A DNA stretch of 64,000 nucleotides from Lachnospiraceae bacterium Marseille-Q4251 (GCA_018223435.1 JAGTTO010000001.1:992001-1056000), one strand, 5' to 3'; shown: positions 1 through 8,675, counted from the first letter of the stretch. Translations and numbers: made by a program. Notes: generated by a model not told the origin, from the letters alone.

Positions 1-1
1 G

Positions 2-271
2 GAAGCCTACGCTATTCTCCAAAAAGAACGCTCCGAAAAAATCCTGGCTCTGGAAAAGGAACTCCGGGAAACAGAAGCCTCCCTTTCCACGAAACCGCTT
101 CCTTTCAAAGACCCGTTGACGCTTCTGGATCAGCTCATCGAAAACCGCTCTCTCACCCGGAAAGATCTGGCTCTTCTTATCGATCGCATCGAAGTGAGTG
201 AAACCGGCGATGCAAATTTTTATTTACATGGAGCCCTGGCAGCCAGGCGGCATGCCGGAGATGGTGTTTGA
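2..271 (+). pseudogene. Serine recombinase C-terminal fragment, cut by window edge and fused to foreign sequence
   Basis: Reading frame 2 is open from the window edge to a TGA at 269-271. It encodes an acidic/basic helical stretch followed by LTRKDLALLIDRIEV, which resembles the C-terminus of large serine recombinases carried by integrative elements in Clostridia. The recognisable recombinase part ends near FYLHG (about base 230). After that the same DNA encodes an ABC substrate-binding protein in another frame. Large serine recombinase genes often lie at one end of their element, next to the attachment site, so this may be an element boundary or a deletion scar. Identification rests on a short C-terminal stretch only; the catalytic domain lies outside the window. 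Confidence 0.5.
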
Positions 272-812
272 GTATATCCTGAAGCAGAAAGGGCTCGACC
301 CGGCCGCAGATCTTTCCATCGACCAGAACATCGACTTTGGCTCCACGGCCGCTGCTTTTTCCGGCGGAACCGGAGATTTCACGGTGGAGTTTGAGCCCGG
401 GGCCACCTCCCTGGAAAAAGAAGGAAAAGGCTATGTGGTGGACTCCCTCGGCGTGGAATCCGGCTATGTCCCCTACACCGCCTACTGTGCCCGCGGCAGT
501 TATCTCAAAGAAAATGAAAAAACCGTTCAGAACTTCGTCAATGCCCTGAAAAAAGGCATGGAATATGTCAGCTCCCACACGCCGGAGGATATCGCCAAAA
601 CCATCCAGCCTCAGTTTAAGGAGACCGATCTTGACGTCATCACCCGCATTGTCCGCCGTTACGCCGAACAGGACACCTGGAAGACCGATCTGAATTTTGA
701 AAAAGAAAGCTTCGAGCTTCTCCAGGATATCCTCACCGACGCCGGTGAACTGAAAGAGCGGGTCCCCTATGAAAAACTGGTAACGGTCAAATACACAGAA
801 AACCGGAAATAG
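198..812 (+). pseudogene. ABC transporter substrate-binding protein (NitT/TauT/SsuA type), N-terminally truncated
   Basis: From about base 245 the translation (GGMPEMVFEYIL, then DFTVEFEPGAT, then GYVPYTAYCARGSYL) matches the C-terminal lobe of periplasmic-type binding proteins of the nitrate/sulfonate/taurine family, normally 320-340 residues. Only about 190 residues remain. The signal peptide and most of lobe 1 are replaced by the recombinase end. Available starts (GTG at 198, ATG at 210 or 228) lie inside recombinase sequence and have no visible ribosome binding site, so no exported protein would be made. No ATPase or permease partner follows; the next gene is unrelated. The C-terminal homology is intact to the stop, so this looks like a replacement of the 5' half and not gradual decay. 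Confidence 0.75.
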
Positions 813-827
813 TCACAGAGGGAAGGC

Positions 828-856
828 TTTACTTTTTCTCCCTTTTTGTCTATAAT
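828..856 (+). promoter_or_regulatory. SigA-type promoter of the PHP phosphatase gene
   Basis: TTTACT (828-833), a 17-base spacer and a perfect TATAAT (851-856) lie 34 bases upstream of the PHP gene. An AGAGAAGG-like ribosome binding site sits just before the ATG. Confidence 0.6.
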
Positions 857-889
857 GACCTTAGAGAACAAAAAGAGAAGGTACAAAAT

Positions 890-1606
890 ATGAAAGACAT
901 TTTGGATTCACACACCCACACGATTGCCAGCGGCCACGCCTACAGCACGCTTCATGAGATGGCCCGCGCCGCGGCGGACAAAGGGCTGGAGCTCCTAGGG
1001 ATCACCGAACACGCTATGGCCATGCCGGGAACCTGCCATGAATATTATTTCATGAACATGCGGATTCTTCCAAGGACCATGTATGGCATCGAGATCCGCC
1101 ACGGAGCTGAAGTCAACATTATGGACACGGACGGCAGGATCGACATGGACGAATATCTGCTGCAGCAGATGGATGTGGTCATCGCCAGCATGCATACGCC
1201 CTGCATGCAGAAAAACGCCGGAAAAGACGGAAATACCCGGGCAGCCATCAAAGCGATGGAAAATCCCTATGTAAACATCCTGGGACACCCGGATGACAGC
1301 CGTTTTCCGCTGGATTACGAGGCCGTTGTGCGTTCCGCCAAGGAGCAGGGGGTACTCCTCGAGCTGAACAACAATTCCCTCCATCCGCTGGGAGCCCGCC
1401 AGAATCCGCTTCCCAATGATATTGAGATGCTGGAATACTGCATGAAATACGGCTCACCTATTATATTAGGAAGCGACGCCCACACCCAGGAAGATGTGGG
1501 CAATCATAAATTCGTCCAGATCCTTCTGGAAGAACTGGATTTTCCAGAGGAACTCATCGTCAACCGCTCCGTGAAGGAGTACCAGAAATACATTAACCGG
1601 AAGTAA
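890..1606 (+). CDS. PHP-domain phosphatase (YcdX-like)
   Basis: A 238-residue protein of the PHP metal-dependent phosphoesterase superfamily, close in length and motifs to E. coli YcdX. The N-terminal metal-binding signature is HTHT (residues 8-11) with a further His at 16. Other metal-ligand motifs are TEHA (about 40), GAEVN (about 75), SMHTP (about 102), LGHPD (about 132) and the C-terminal GSDAH. All expected metal ligands appear present, so a trinuclear-metal phosphatase is likely; the physiological substrate is unknown for the family. It is transcribed alone from its own promoter between the broken binding-protein gene and the yerC-like gene. Confidence 0.88.
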   Translation: MKDILDSHTHTIASGHAYSTLHEMARAAADKGLELLGITEHAMAMPGTCHEYYFMNMRILPRTMYGIEIRHGAEVNIMDTDGRIDMDEYLLQQMDVVIASMHTPCMQKNAGKDGNTRAAIKAMENPYVNILGHPDDSRFPLDYEAVVRSAKEQGVLLELNNNSLHPLGARQNPLPNDIEMLEYCMKYGSPIILGSDAHTQEDVGNHKFVQILLEELDFPEELIVNRSVKEYQKYINRK

Positions 1607-1621
1607 GCTGGAAACCTCGAC

Positions 1622-1650
1622 TTTACATTAGTCGTTTAATGTGTTAAAAT
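1622..1650 (+). promoter_or_regulatory. SigA-type promoter of the yerC-like gene
   Basis: TTTACA (1622-1627), 17 bases, TAAAAT (1645-1650), about 70 bases before the ATG at 1719. This spacing argues for the downstream ATG as the true start, because an upstream ATG at 1641 would overlap the -10 box. Confidence 0.6.
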
Positions 1651-1718
1651 GTGAAAATAGAAAGCGGTTTTGCCGTATTTCAACGGAAAACCGTGGCAAA
1701 GGAGATAAAAGGGGTAAC

Positions 1719-2012
1719 ATGAGCAAAAACGTAAGAACCAAGGAAGTAGACGCTTTATTTGATGCTGTGCTGAGTCTGAAGGACCGTGAAGAGTGCTATC
1801 TTTTTTTTGGAGATGTATGCACGATCAACGAGCTGCTCTCACTTTCACAGAGATTTGAGGTAGCAAAAATGCTCCAGGATGGAAAAACCTATCTGGAGAT
1901 TGCCGAGAAAACCGGCGCATCCACCGCTACCATCAGCCGGGTAAACCGTTCTCTGAATTACGGAAACGATGGCTATGCAATGGTCTTTGACCGTCTCAAA
2001 GACAACGAATAA
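1719..2012 (+). CDS. YerC/YecD family TrpR-like DNA-binding protein
   Basis: A 97-residue protein of the TrpR-related YerC/YecD family found widely in Firmicutes. The segment LTINELLSLSQRF-like (about residues 30-45) and the helix-turn-helix TYLEIAEKTGASTATISRVN (about 55-75) are characteristic. The chosen ATG at 1719 has AAGGAGATAAAAGGGG directly before it; an in-frame ATG at 1641 would overlap the promoter. It acts in the cytoplasm as a probable transcription regulator, but no ligand or regulon can be deduced. It is monocistronic, closed by a strong terminator just after the stop. Confidence 0.85.
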   Translation: MSKNVRTKEVDALFDAVLSLKDREECYLFFGDVCTINELLSLSQRFEVAKMLQDGKTYLEIAEKTGASTATISRVNRSLNYGNDGYAMVFDRLKDNE

Positions 2013-2025
2013 ACGCTTTTCGAAG

Positions 2026-2060
2026 ACTGCCGTATGGAGTAACCATGCGGCAGTTTTTTT
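2026..2060 (+). terminator. Rho-independent terminator after the yerC-like gene
   Basis: Inverted repeat ACTGCCGTATGG / CCATGCGGCAGT around the loop AGTAA, followed by a run of seven T residues. Confidence 0.85.
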
Positions 2061-2202
2061 GTGTTCTAAAAAATTTTCAGAAGTTTTTTCAAAAAGTTCC
2101 AACACTTTCCGTTTTCCATCCGTTATATAAGTGAAAACAGATGAAGAAACGGTACCTTTTCTCCAAAAACAATCCTGTAAAAGAACTTTTTGGAGGCTTA
2201 TT

Positions 2203-2370
2203 ATGAAAACAGATCTTAAATCAATTGCAACACAGCTCAGAACATTTTTCCGCACCTCTCGTTATGAAGTCTACTTCAAGAAATGTGAGGCCGACACGCT
2301 CTCTGCTTCCCGGAATCTATTCTACTCCGATCCGGTACAGAACAGCTCCGGAAATCAGTTCTATCTATAG
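2203..2370 (+). CDS. Small 55-residue protein preceding an ECF sigma factor
   Basis: A short ORF starting MKTDLKSIATQLRTFF, preceded by TGGAGG at ideal spacing, so translation is credible. It has no signal peptide, no membrane segment and one cysteine; it is Ser/Arg-rich. It ends 17 bases before the sigma-factor ATG and is probably co-transcribed with it. No family was recognised. Given the position it could be a regulator or target of the sigma factor, but that is only inference from context. Confidence 0.55.
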   Translation: MKTDLKSIATQLRTFFRTSRYEVYFKKCEADTLSASRNLFYSDPVQNSSGNQFYL

Positions 2371-2387
2371 AAAGGATATTTTGTCAC

Positions 2388-2852
2388 ATGCTTGAAGAGC
2401 TTTACCGGGATCTCCGGGACGAACTGATCCGCTGGTGTACCACCATGACTCAGGATCGATCCACCGCTGAGGATCTGGTGCAGGAGGCTTTCTGGAAAGC
2501 CATCAACAATGAAGCAATGCTTCAGACCATGACACCGCCCCAGCGCCGGGCCTGGCTTTATCAGGTCGTAAAAAATCTCTTTATCGACCGGACCCGGCAT
2601 GCCGCCTATGAAGCAGTGATGGAAGAACTGCCGGAAACGGCCGGTGACGAGCTTCCTTCCGAGTATGATTCTCTCCTGAGCCAGGATCTGCTTCGCCGTC
2701 TGCCTGAGGACGAACGTGTCCTTTTTGTTCTGCGCTATATTGAGGGCTATAATTCCACAGAGCTTGGGAAGCTTTTTTCCCTCTCACCCGGGGCGGTCCG
2801 GGCCAAGCTCTTCTCTGCCCGCCAGCATTTAAAGAAAGAATTGGAGGATTAA
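2388..2852 (+). CDS. RNA polymerase sigma factor, ECF/sigma-70 family
   Basis: A 154-residue two-domain sigma factor. Region 2 (about residues 5-70) carries the AEDLVQEAFWKA core-binding motif and WLYQVVKNLFID. Region 4 (about 95-150) carries LPEDERVLFVLRYIEGYNS and a helix-turn-helix SPGAVRAKLFSARQHLKK. Its length is typical of ECF factors. No transmembrane anti-sigma factor lies next to it. It is followed four bases later by a beta-repeat protein gene and preceded by a 55-residue ORF, forming a three-gene cassette. The promoter regulated by this factor cannot be assigned from sequence alone. Confidence 0.9.
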   Translation: MLEELYRDLRDELIRWCTTMTQDRSTAEDLVQEAFWKAINNEAMLQTMTPPQRRAWLYQVVKNLFIDRTRHAAYEAVMEELPETAGDELPSEYDSLLSQDLLRRLPEDERVLFVLRYIEGYNSTELGKLFSLSPGAVRAKLFSARQHLKKELED

Positions 2853-2855
2853 ACT

Positions 2856-4115
2856 ATGGAAAAACAGGAACTCAGCGTCAACTGCGCCATCTGCGACGCC
2901 AGAAAAGTAACAGAAGAAACACTCTCATCCTATGCCTCTGTCTCCATCAATACCGGCGTCCTTCTGAGCAACGCCAGGAGTCGGCTGCTTCTCGGGCGCT
3001 ATTCCGTCAACGTAAACTCTGCCACCGTCATTGACTGGGAGCAGGAGGAAGCGCCTGCCTTTTCCACTCATAACGGTTCCTATGAGATCAAAGCAGGTAC
3101 TCTGCCCGCCAGACCCACGATCCTTATCGTGAACGGAAAGCTCTCCATCTCTCCTGATGCGGCCTCTTCCCTTTCCTCCTATCTGAAAATTGTGGTAAAT
3201 GGCACGATCTACTGCCCGGAAAGTCTCTCTTCCTCCCTGGGAAATGTGGAGATCAACGGAAAACTCATTGCTTATCCGGATAAGGCCATCCTGACAAAAT
3301 CGGTCTTTCTTCCCAACCGGTATTTCCATCGCACCGCAAAAGAAGGAAGTCTCTACTACACGCCGAAGCTTCTGGTTCTTCTGGATTCCCAGCTGGATCT
3401 TCCTGCCCTGGCCGAAAAGCAGGTTCGTTTTTCCGCTCAGAAAGTTGTGCTCCATGACAAGGATCTGGAGACTGTTCTGGAGCTTCTGGAAAACCCGGAC
3501 ACTGCCGATCTGGCAATTCTGCCGGACAATGGTACTTATATTATGGAGGACGATGCTGTGCTGAACGATGCCTTCCTTCAGAAATACGGCCCCAGCTTTT
3601 ATATCAACGGAAACCTTTCGCTGAATCAGGCTTCCACACCGCTGATTTCCCGATTGAAAAATCCCCATATCGACGGCACTGTGCTGCTTTCCGCCGACCA
3701 GGAGGCTGCTTTTCTGGCCACTGATCCGGTCTACAAAGAGCTGAAAGTCCTACGGGGCCAGATCCTCACAAACCGCATCTCCGTCACCATTGACCGGAAT
3801 CTTCTATCCCTCTCCCCGGATGGAATTTCCTGTACGGACTGCGTCAGTGTCAAACTGGATCCGTCGATCACTCCGGAGGAAATCCATTCTCTCCTGCACT
3901 TCTCCGACTGCGTCGACATCAGCTGTACCGAAGAGCAGAAAAGCGCTGTCATCTCCGTAGCCGAAGACTATGTCTCCATCGGACCTTCCCTAGCCTCCAA
4001 GGCAGAAAACCTGGCCGGTTCCATTTTTGGAAACATCTTCGGCAAAAATGACGAAATGCCCGAAATCAACGCCCCTGCCCCCTGTATCATCAACACCACG
4101 ACCTATGTCCTCTGA
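2856..4115 (+). CDS. Uncharacterised protein with bactofilin-like NG-turn repeats, coupled to the ECF sigma factor
   Basis: A 419-residue protein that I do not recognise as a named family. It has no signal peptide or membrane helix. It contains repeated short strands ending in NG or DG turns (IVNGKLSI, VVNGTIYC, EINGKLIA, YINGNLSL, HIDGTVLL), spaced about 25 residues within each group. This pattern is typical of stacked beta-strand folds such as bactofilins and polymer-forming cytoskeletal proteins. An N-terminal CAIC pair is a possible metal or redox site. Translation starts four bases after the sigma gene with GGAGG, so the two are almost certainly co-expressed. It could be a cytosolic anti-sigma, a scaffold, or the output of the sigma factor. 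Confidence 0.6.
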   Translation: MEKQELSVNCAICDARKVTEETLSSYASVSINTGVLLSNARSRLLLGRYSVNVNSATVIDWEQEEAPAFSTHNGSYEIKAGTLPARPTILIVNGKLSISPDAASSLSSYLKIVVNGTIYCPESLSSSLGNVEINGKLIAYPDKAILTKSVFLPNRYFHRTAKEGSLYYTPKLLVLLDSQLDLPALAEKQVRFSAQKVVLHDKDLETVLELLENPDTADLAILPDNGTYIMEDDAVLNDAFLQKYGPSFYINGNLSLNQASTPLISRLKNPHIDGTVLLSADQEAAFLATDPVYKELKVLRGQILTNRISVTIDRNLLSLSPDGISCTDCVSVKLDPSITPEEIHSLLHFSDCVDISCTEEQKSAVISVAEDYVSIGPSLASKAENLAGSIFGNIFGKNDEMPEINAPAPCIINTTTYVL

Positions 4116-4221
4116 CTGTAAAAGTCGCGCTTTGCTGCCCCTCAGACGGATTCACCATGAATATTCCGGCAAAATGCAACTTTAACCCTCTTCTTTTCGA
4201 AAATTATTGTGCTGTATTTTC

Positions 4222-4250
4222 TGGACAAGATTATGAAATGTCAGTATACT
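4222..4250 (+). promoter_or_regulatory. SigA-type promoter of the deacetylase gene
   Basis: TGGACA (4222-4227), a 17-base spacer and TATACT (4245-4250) lie 75 bases before the deacetylase ATG. Confidence 0.6.
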
Positions 4251-4266
4251 GAAAGTAATGGGATTT

Positions 4267-4294
4267 TCTGTCGGAGTATGAAAGCTCCGGCAGA
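4267..4294 (+). promoter_or_regulatory. 5' leader hairpin of the deacetylase gene
   Basis: A ten-pair stem TCTGTCGGAG / CTCCGGCAGA (one G-U pair) with an 8-base loop sits between the predicted transcription start and the GGGGG ribosome binding site. No T-run follows, so it is not a terminator. It could stabilise the mRNA or be a protein or RNA contact site. Confidence 0.45.
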
Positions 4295-4324
4295 CCACAT
4301 TCATCTTAAAGGGGGATATAAATC

Positions 4325-5845
4325 ATGAATGAATCCGATTACGAACGTATGGCTGAGCGCCGACGGGCGCGCCAGAAGAAAAGGCGGCATCAGGTACTGA
4401 TGATGAAGGGCATCATCCTGGCAGTCCTGGTCGTAGTACTGGTTATCGCCAGTTCCGCAGCGTGGCATTTTCTGTCACCTTCCGGTGATGCCAAAAAGAA
4501 TCCGAAAGACAACAACCTGACAGCCAGCTCCGACGCCAAAAACACAGAAAACACTTCTGCCGGCGAGACAGAAAGCGAAACCAGTTCTGAAACGGAGACG
4601 GAAGGTACTTCCGATCCGATTGCCGAAGCCCGGCTTCTGGCCGCCGGTTACGACTATGACGGAGCTATTGATCTTTTAAAGAGCGTGGATTCCTACGAAT
4701 CAAACACCGAGATCATGGCAGCCATCCAGGAATTTGAGACGACAAAGGCTTCCTGCGTGGCAGTGGATGTCACCACAGTACCTCATATTTTTTACCATTC
4801 ACTGATCAACGATACAACTCGGGCTTTCGATGTCTCAGTCCTCGGCCAGAGCCAGGTAGATGGCATGAACGCCTGGATGACCACTGTAGAAGAGTTTGAC
4901 AAGATCACCCAGACCATGTACGATAACGGCTATGTTTTCGTACGGCTCCGGGATCTCGTGACAGAGACTACCGATGAAAACGGCAATGTCACCTTTGCAC
5001 CGAACCAGAACCTCATGCTTCCTCCGGACAAAAAAGCGGTCGTTCTCTCCGTGGATGACTTAAGCTACTACCATTCCTACCAGAAAGCCGGTTATCCGGA
5101 CAAGCTGATCCTCGATGAGAACGGCGATGTGAAATGCCATTATGTCACTGCAGACGGCACCGAGGAAGTCGGCGATTTCGACGTGGTTCCCCGGCTCAAT
5201 ACCTTCTTAAAGGAACATCCCGACGGCGCTTACAAAGGTGCCAGAGGTCTTATCGCTCTCACCGGTTACAACGGAGTCTTCGGTTATCGTACCGACTCCG
5301 ATTATGAGACAAAAGAACATCTCCAGGAAGATCAGGCAAAATGGCTGGAAGAGCATCCGGATTTCAACCGTCAGACAGAGATCCAGGAAGCCACTGTCAT
5401 TGCCAATGCCCTCAAAGAGGAAGGCTGGGAATTTGCAAGCCATACCTGGGGCCACTTAAGCGTGACTGATAAGACGGTTGACGAACTGAAAACCGACAAT
5501 GAAAAATGGGTAGCCAATGTTCAGAACATCGTCGGCGCTGTGGATACTATCATTTTCGCCCACGGAAACGACATCGGTGACTGGCATGACTACAGTGACA
5601 GCAACGAAAAGTACCAGTATTTCAAGAGTGCCGGCTACAACTTCTTCTGCAATGTGGATGCCTCTCAGCCCTACTGGGTACAGATCCGCGATCACTACGT
5701 CCGCCAGGGCCGTATCGATCTGGATGGCTATCAGCTCTACAAATCCAGCCTTGGTCAGACCACGGTCCTCGACAACATGTTCAAGGCTTCCGAAGTCTTC
5801 GATCAGCGTCGTCCTACCCCGGTAGTTGCCCACGGCCAGTCCTAA
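4325..5845 (+). CDS. Membrane-anchored polysaccharide deacetylase family protein
   Basis: A 506-residue protein with a basic cytoplasmic N-terminus, one membrane anchor (about residues 27-50), a Ser/Thr/Glu-rich linker (55-105) and a large extracytoplasmic domain. Carbohydrate esterase 4 landmarks are present: VLSVDDLSYY (Asp pair, about 240) and FASHTWGHLSV (metal-binding His pair, about 375), so it may be catalytically competent. CE4 enzymes remove N- or O-acetyl groups from peptidoglycan or wall glycans at the cell surface. It is longer than typical CE4 enzymes (about 250) because of the linker and a long insertion after the first motif. It is transcribed alone from its own promoter and closed by a terminator. 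Confidence 0.82.
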   Translation: MNESDYERMAERRRARQKKRRHQVLMMKGIILAVLVVVLVIASSAAWHFLSPSGDAKKNPKDNNLTASSDAKNTENTSAGETESETSSETETEGTSDPIAEARLLAAGYDYDGAIDLLKSVDSYESNTEIMAAIQEFETTKASCVAVDVTTVPHIFYHSLINDTTRAFDVSVLGQSQVDGMNAWMTTVEEFDKITQTMYDNGYVFVRLRDLVTETTDENGNVTFAPNQNLMLPPDKKAVVLSVDDLSYYHSYQKAGYPDKLILDENGDVKCHYVTADGTEEVGDFDVVPRLNTFLKEHPDGAYKGARGLIALTGYNGVFGYRTDSDYETKEHLQEDQAKWLEEHPDFNRQTEIQEATVIANALKEEGWEFASHTWGHLSVTDKTVDELKTDNEKWVANVQNIVGAVDTIIFAHGNDIGDWHDYSDSNEKYQYFKSAGYNFFCNVDASQPYWVQIRDHYVRQGRIDLDGYQLYKSSLGQTTVLDNMFKASEVFDQRRPTPVVAHGQS

Positions 5846-5882
5846 AGCTTCATATCAAAATCTCAAACCCATCTAAGATTCA

Positions 5883-5925
5883 AGTCCCTGCCTTTTGTAT
5901 TTTACTGGGCAGGGACTTTCGTTAT
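5883..5925 (+). terminator. Terminator after the deacetylase gene
   Basis: Inverted repeat AGTCCCTGCC / GGGCAGGGACT around a T-rich loop, followed by TTTCGTTATTT. Confidence 0.75.
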
Positions 5926-5954
5926 TTATACTTGCAAAAGGAGAATCTTATTTT

Positions 5955-6830
5955 ATGAAACAACCTCCAGAGACTCTGAAAGAACCACGAAAACACGGCA
6001 ATATGGAATTTCCCTGTGCCTTTTATAATTCCATCCGCACCATTACCAGCGTCTCGCATCACTGGCATGAGGAGATGGAGATCCTCTACATTGAGGGCAG
6101 CGGTTATTCGGTTGAAGTAGATACTTATGATGTCACCACCGAAGAACCCTCCTTTTATTTTCTCAACCAGGAGCAGCTTCATTCCGTGGAGCTTTCCGCT
6201 GACTGCCTGGAATACGCTATGCTTTTCCGCCCGGATATGCTCTCTTTCTCCTCCTATGACCTGACCCAGCAGCAGCTGCTTCTCCCCCTTCTCGGTCAGA
6301 AGCTTCTCTTTCCCTCCAGAATTCCCCTGGCTTCCCCTGCTGGTCAGGAGTTGAAAACCTCTCTGCTGCTACTTTTAAAAAGTGCTCCTGCTCCCTCTGC
6401 AGTCTCCCTTCTGCATGCAAAGGCAGTTCTCCTGGAAACCATTGCCATTCTCAGCTCCCATGAGCTTTTCCTTTCTTCCGAATCAGGCAGTGGAAGAGAT
6501 TCTCAGCGGATTCTCACAATCAAAAGGCTCTTAAGCTACATCCATGAAAATTACACGCACCGGATCTATCTTCATGAGCTTGCCGATCTGGCCGGTATGG
6601 ATCCCCAGTATCTCTGTCGTTTTTTCAAAAGATCTCTGGGCAAAACCCTGACCGAATACATCAACTCCCTTCGTATCGAAAAGGCCTGTCAGTCTCTTCG
6701 TGACACGGATGATAAAATCCTGGATATCTGCTATGACTGCGGTTTTCAGAACATGGGCCACTTTATTTCCTGCTTTAAGCGCCTCACACGAAAGACTCCT
6801 TCCAGCTATCGGGAAAGTTTAAAATTTTAA
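5955..6830 (+). CDS. AraC family transcriptional regulator
   Basis: A 291-residue regulator. The N-terminal half is a cupin-like sensing domain beginning around HHWHEEMEILYIEGSG and continuing through FYFLNQEQLHSVEL. The C-terminal half carries two helix-turn-helix motifs, YLHELADLAGMDPQYLCRFF and ILDICYDCGFQNMGHFISCF, ending TPSSYRES. This is the usual AraC sugar-sensor arrangement. The ATG at 5955 has AAAAGGAGAATC before it; the frame is open further upstream, but over the preceding terminator. It reads toward a broken alpha-glucosidase gene 105 bases downstream, so it may once have controlled that gene. Confidence 0.9.
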   Translation: MKQPPETLKEPRKHGNMEFPCAFYNSIRTITSVSHHWHEEMEILYIEGSGYSVEVDTYDVTTEEPSFYFLNQEQLHSVELSADCLEYAMLFRPDMLSFSSYDLTQQQLLLPLLGQKLLFPSRIPLASPAGQELKTSLLLLLKSAPAPSAVSLLHAKAVLLETIAILSSHELFLSSESGSGRDSQRILTIKRLLSYIHENYTHRIYLHELADLAGMDPQYLCRFFKRSLGKTLTEYINSLRIEKACQSLRDTDDKILDICYDCGFQNMGHFISCFKRLTRKTPSSYRESLKF

Positions 6831-6934
6831 GAGAAGTCAATATTCCGTAACTGACAGGAAAAATTATGGAAGAAAAATGAAGACAGGCGTGATAAGATAA
6901 GGATACTTTCATTCAGAAAAGGAACATTTTGACT

Positions 6935-7831
6935 ATGAAAAAACAATGGTGGCACAATAATGTAGCTTATTAGATTTACCCCAAGAGCTTCTATGACAGC
7001 AATGGGGACGGTATCGGCGATATTCGCGGAATTATCGAAAAACTGGACTATTTAAAGGATCTGGGAATCGATATCATCTGGATTTCCCCGGTCTATCCTT
7101 CTCCCCTGAAGGATCAGGGCTACGACATCTCCGATTACTATGGCATCGATCCCCGGTTCGGCACTATGGAGGATATGGACGAACTCTTAGCTGAGACAAA
7201 AAAACGGAACATGTATATCCTCATGGACCTGGTTATCAACCACTGTTCCGACCAGCATGAGTGGTTCCAGAAAGCTCTCAGGGATCCCTACGGAAAATAT
7301 GGAAAATACTTCTACTTCGAGAAAGGCCACGACGGAAAGCTTCCGACCAACTGGCGCTCCTATTTCGGCGGCCCCGTATGGGAACCGGTTCCTGGTTACG
7401 ATGAGCTCTATTATCTCCATGTGTTCCACAAAGGTCAGCCGGATCTCAACTGGGAGAATCCGGAGCTTCGCCAGGAGCTCTATAAAATGATCAACTGGTG
7501 GCTGGAAAAGGGCATCGCCGGTTTCCAGATTGATGCCATCATCAACATCAAGAAAGCCCTTCCCTTCCGGGATTATCCGGTGGATCATCCCGACGGACTC
7601 TCTTCCATTGCTAACATGCTGAACGAAGCCAAAGGCATCGGCGTCTTCCTGGAAGAGATGAAAAACGCTGCCTTCAAGCCCCATGAAGCACTGACCATCG
7701 GAGAAGTCTTCAATATGAAGCCGGAAGAAACCGCCGATTTCATCGGTGATGACGGCCATTTCAGCAGCCAGTTTGAGTTCGACCATGTGACGGTAGAGAA
7801 AAAGCTCAGGAACGCTGAAAGCGTTCTCTGA
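6935..7831 (+). pseudogene. GH13 alpha-glucosidase/oligo-1,6-glucosidase, broken by a nonsense codon and 3' truncation
   Basis: Translation from the ATG at 6935 gives MKKQWWHNNVAY, then TAG at 6971-6973, then IYPKSFYDSNGDGIGDI. The TAG stands where the family has Gln (CAG to TAG). The rest reads in frame through the (beta/alpha)8 barrel: MDLVINHCSDQH, the nucleophile region GFQIDAI (family consensus GFRxD, so the conserved Arg is Gln here) and the acid/base region TIGEVFNM. It then ends at about residue 298, whereas intact enzymes have about 550 residues. The 3' half is replaced by an oppositely oriented amidohydrolase gene with a 26-base overlap. Two independent lesions plus a changed active-site residue make this a clear pseudogene. 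Confidence 0.88.
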
Positions 7832-8675
7832 GTTCCTCTTCTCCCTTTCTTAAGAAGTTATCCAGTTCTTCGGATGCCCCGAATATCTCTTGAAAGGTTC
7901 TGTATTCATCTTCAATTCCTTTTCCGTGGGGCACCAGATAGGCTCCCGCGTCACTTCCAAGACCTAAGATCGCACCTTTTTCTTTTCCCAACCGTAGATT
8001 CCGGCAGTCTTCCTCATAGAGACGTTTCACAATTTCATCCGGGAAACGGCCGCAGCCCAGGAGATTCCGCACCGTCACCACCGTGGGAACCCAGATCGTA
8101 TGATATTCCGCCATGGCTTCTATGGCTTCCTCATCCACATATCTTCCGTGTTCGATGCTGTCCGCTCCACATTCCGCGGCGTTTCGCACAGTCTCTGCCC
8201 CGTTGGCATGAACCATAACAGCCATACCTTTCTCGTGGGCGATATGAAAGAACTCCCGCATCTCTTCCCGGGTAAGCGGCGTCGATGTGATGACTCCATA
8301 TCTTGAAAAATCCACAATGCCGGAAACCATAAGCTTGATAAAATCGGCTCCCCGCTTTTTCGCTTCCAGCACCAGACTCTCGTACTCTTTCACCGTATCA
8401 AAGCCTTTTCCCACAATGGAGCCATAACAGCCATTCTTATGGATCGCAAAGGCCGGTGTCCGGTAATCGATCCCGTATTCCGGGGCGATGGTCTTCACAA
8501 AGGAAGAAACTCCCAGATCATCGCCGCCGTCCCGGATAAAGGTCACGCCCCGTTTCCGGTACTCCTCCAGGTAGCCCCGGAGGACTGTCTCCTCGATATG
8601 CCCTTTATGCGTCTCCACGGCCTTCCGGTAATCATAGCCGTTCATAAACAGGTGAGCATGCGCTTCTCCAAACAT
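7806..8675 (-). CDS. Amidohydrolase family protein
   Basis: A 289-residue metal-dependent hydrolase of the amidohydrolase superfamily in its short form, which begins directly at the metal site. It has AHAHLF at residues 5-10 (HxH), FIKLMVSG (about 118, candidate for the bridging lysine), VMVHANG (about 155), SIEHG (about 175) and LGLGSDAGAY (about 240, metal Asp). All core ligands are visible, so it is probably active; the substrate is unknown (amidase, imidazolonepropionase or prolidase-like activities are possible). AAGAAGG precedes the ATG. It starts 13 bases after nrdD on the same strand, where nrdG would usually be expected, so it is probably co-transcribed with nrdD. Confidence 0.82.
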   Translation of the reverse strand: MFGEAHAHLFMNGYDYRKAVETHKGHIEETVLRGYLEEYRKRGVTFIRDGGDDLGVSSFVKTIAPEYGIDYRTPAFAIHKNGCYGSIVGKGFDTVKEYESLVLEAKKRGADFIKLMVSGIVDFSRYGVITSTPLTREEMREFFHIAHEKGMAVMVHANGAETVRNAAECGADSIEHGRYVDEEAIEAMAEYHTIWVPTVVTVRNLLGCGRFPDEIVKRLYEEDCRNLRLGKEKGAILGLGSDAGAYLVPHGKGIEDEYRTFQEIFGASEELDNFLRKGEEELRERFQRS

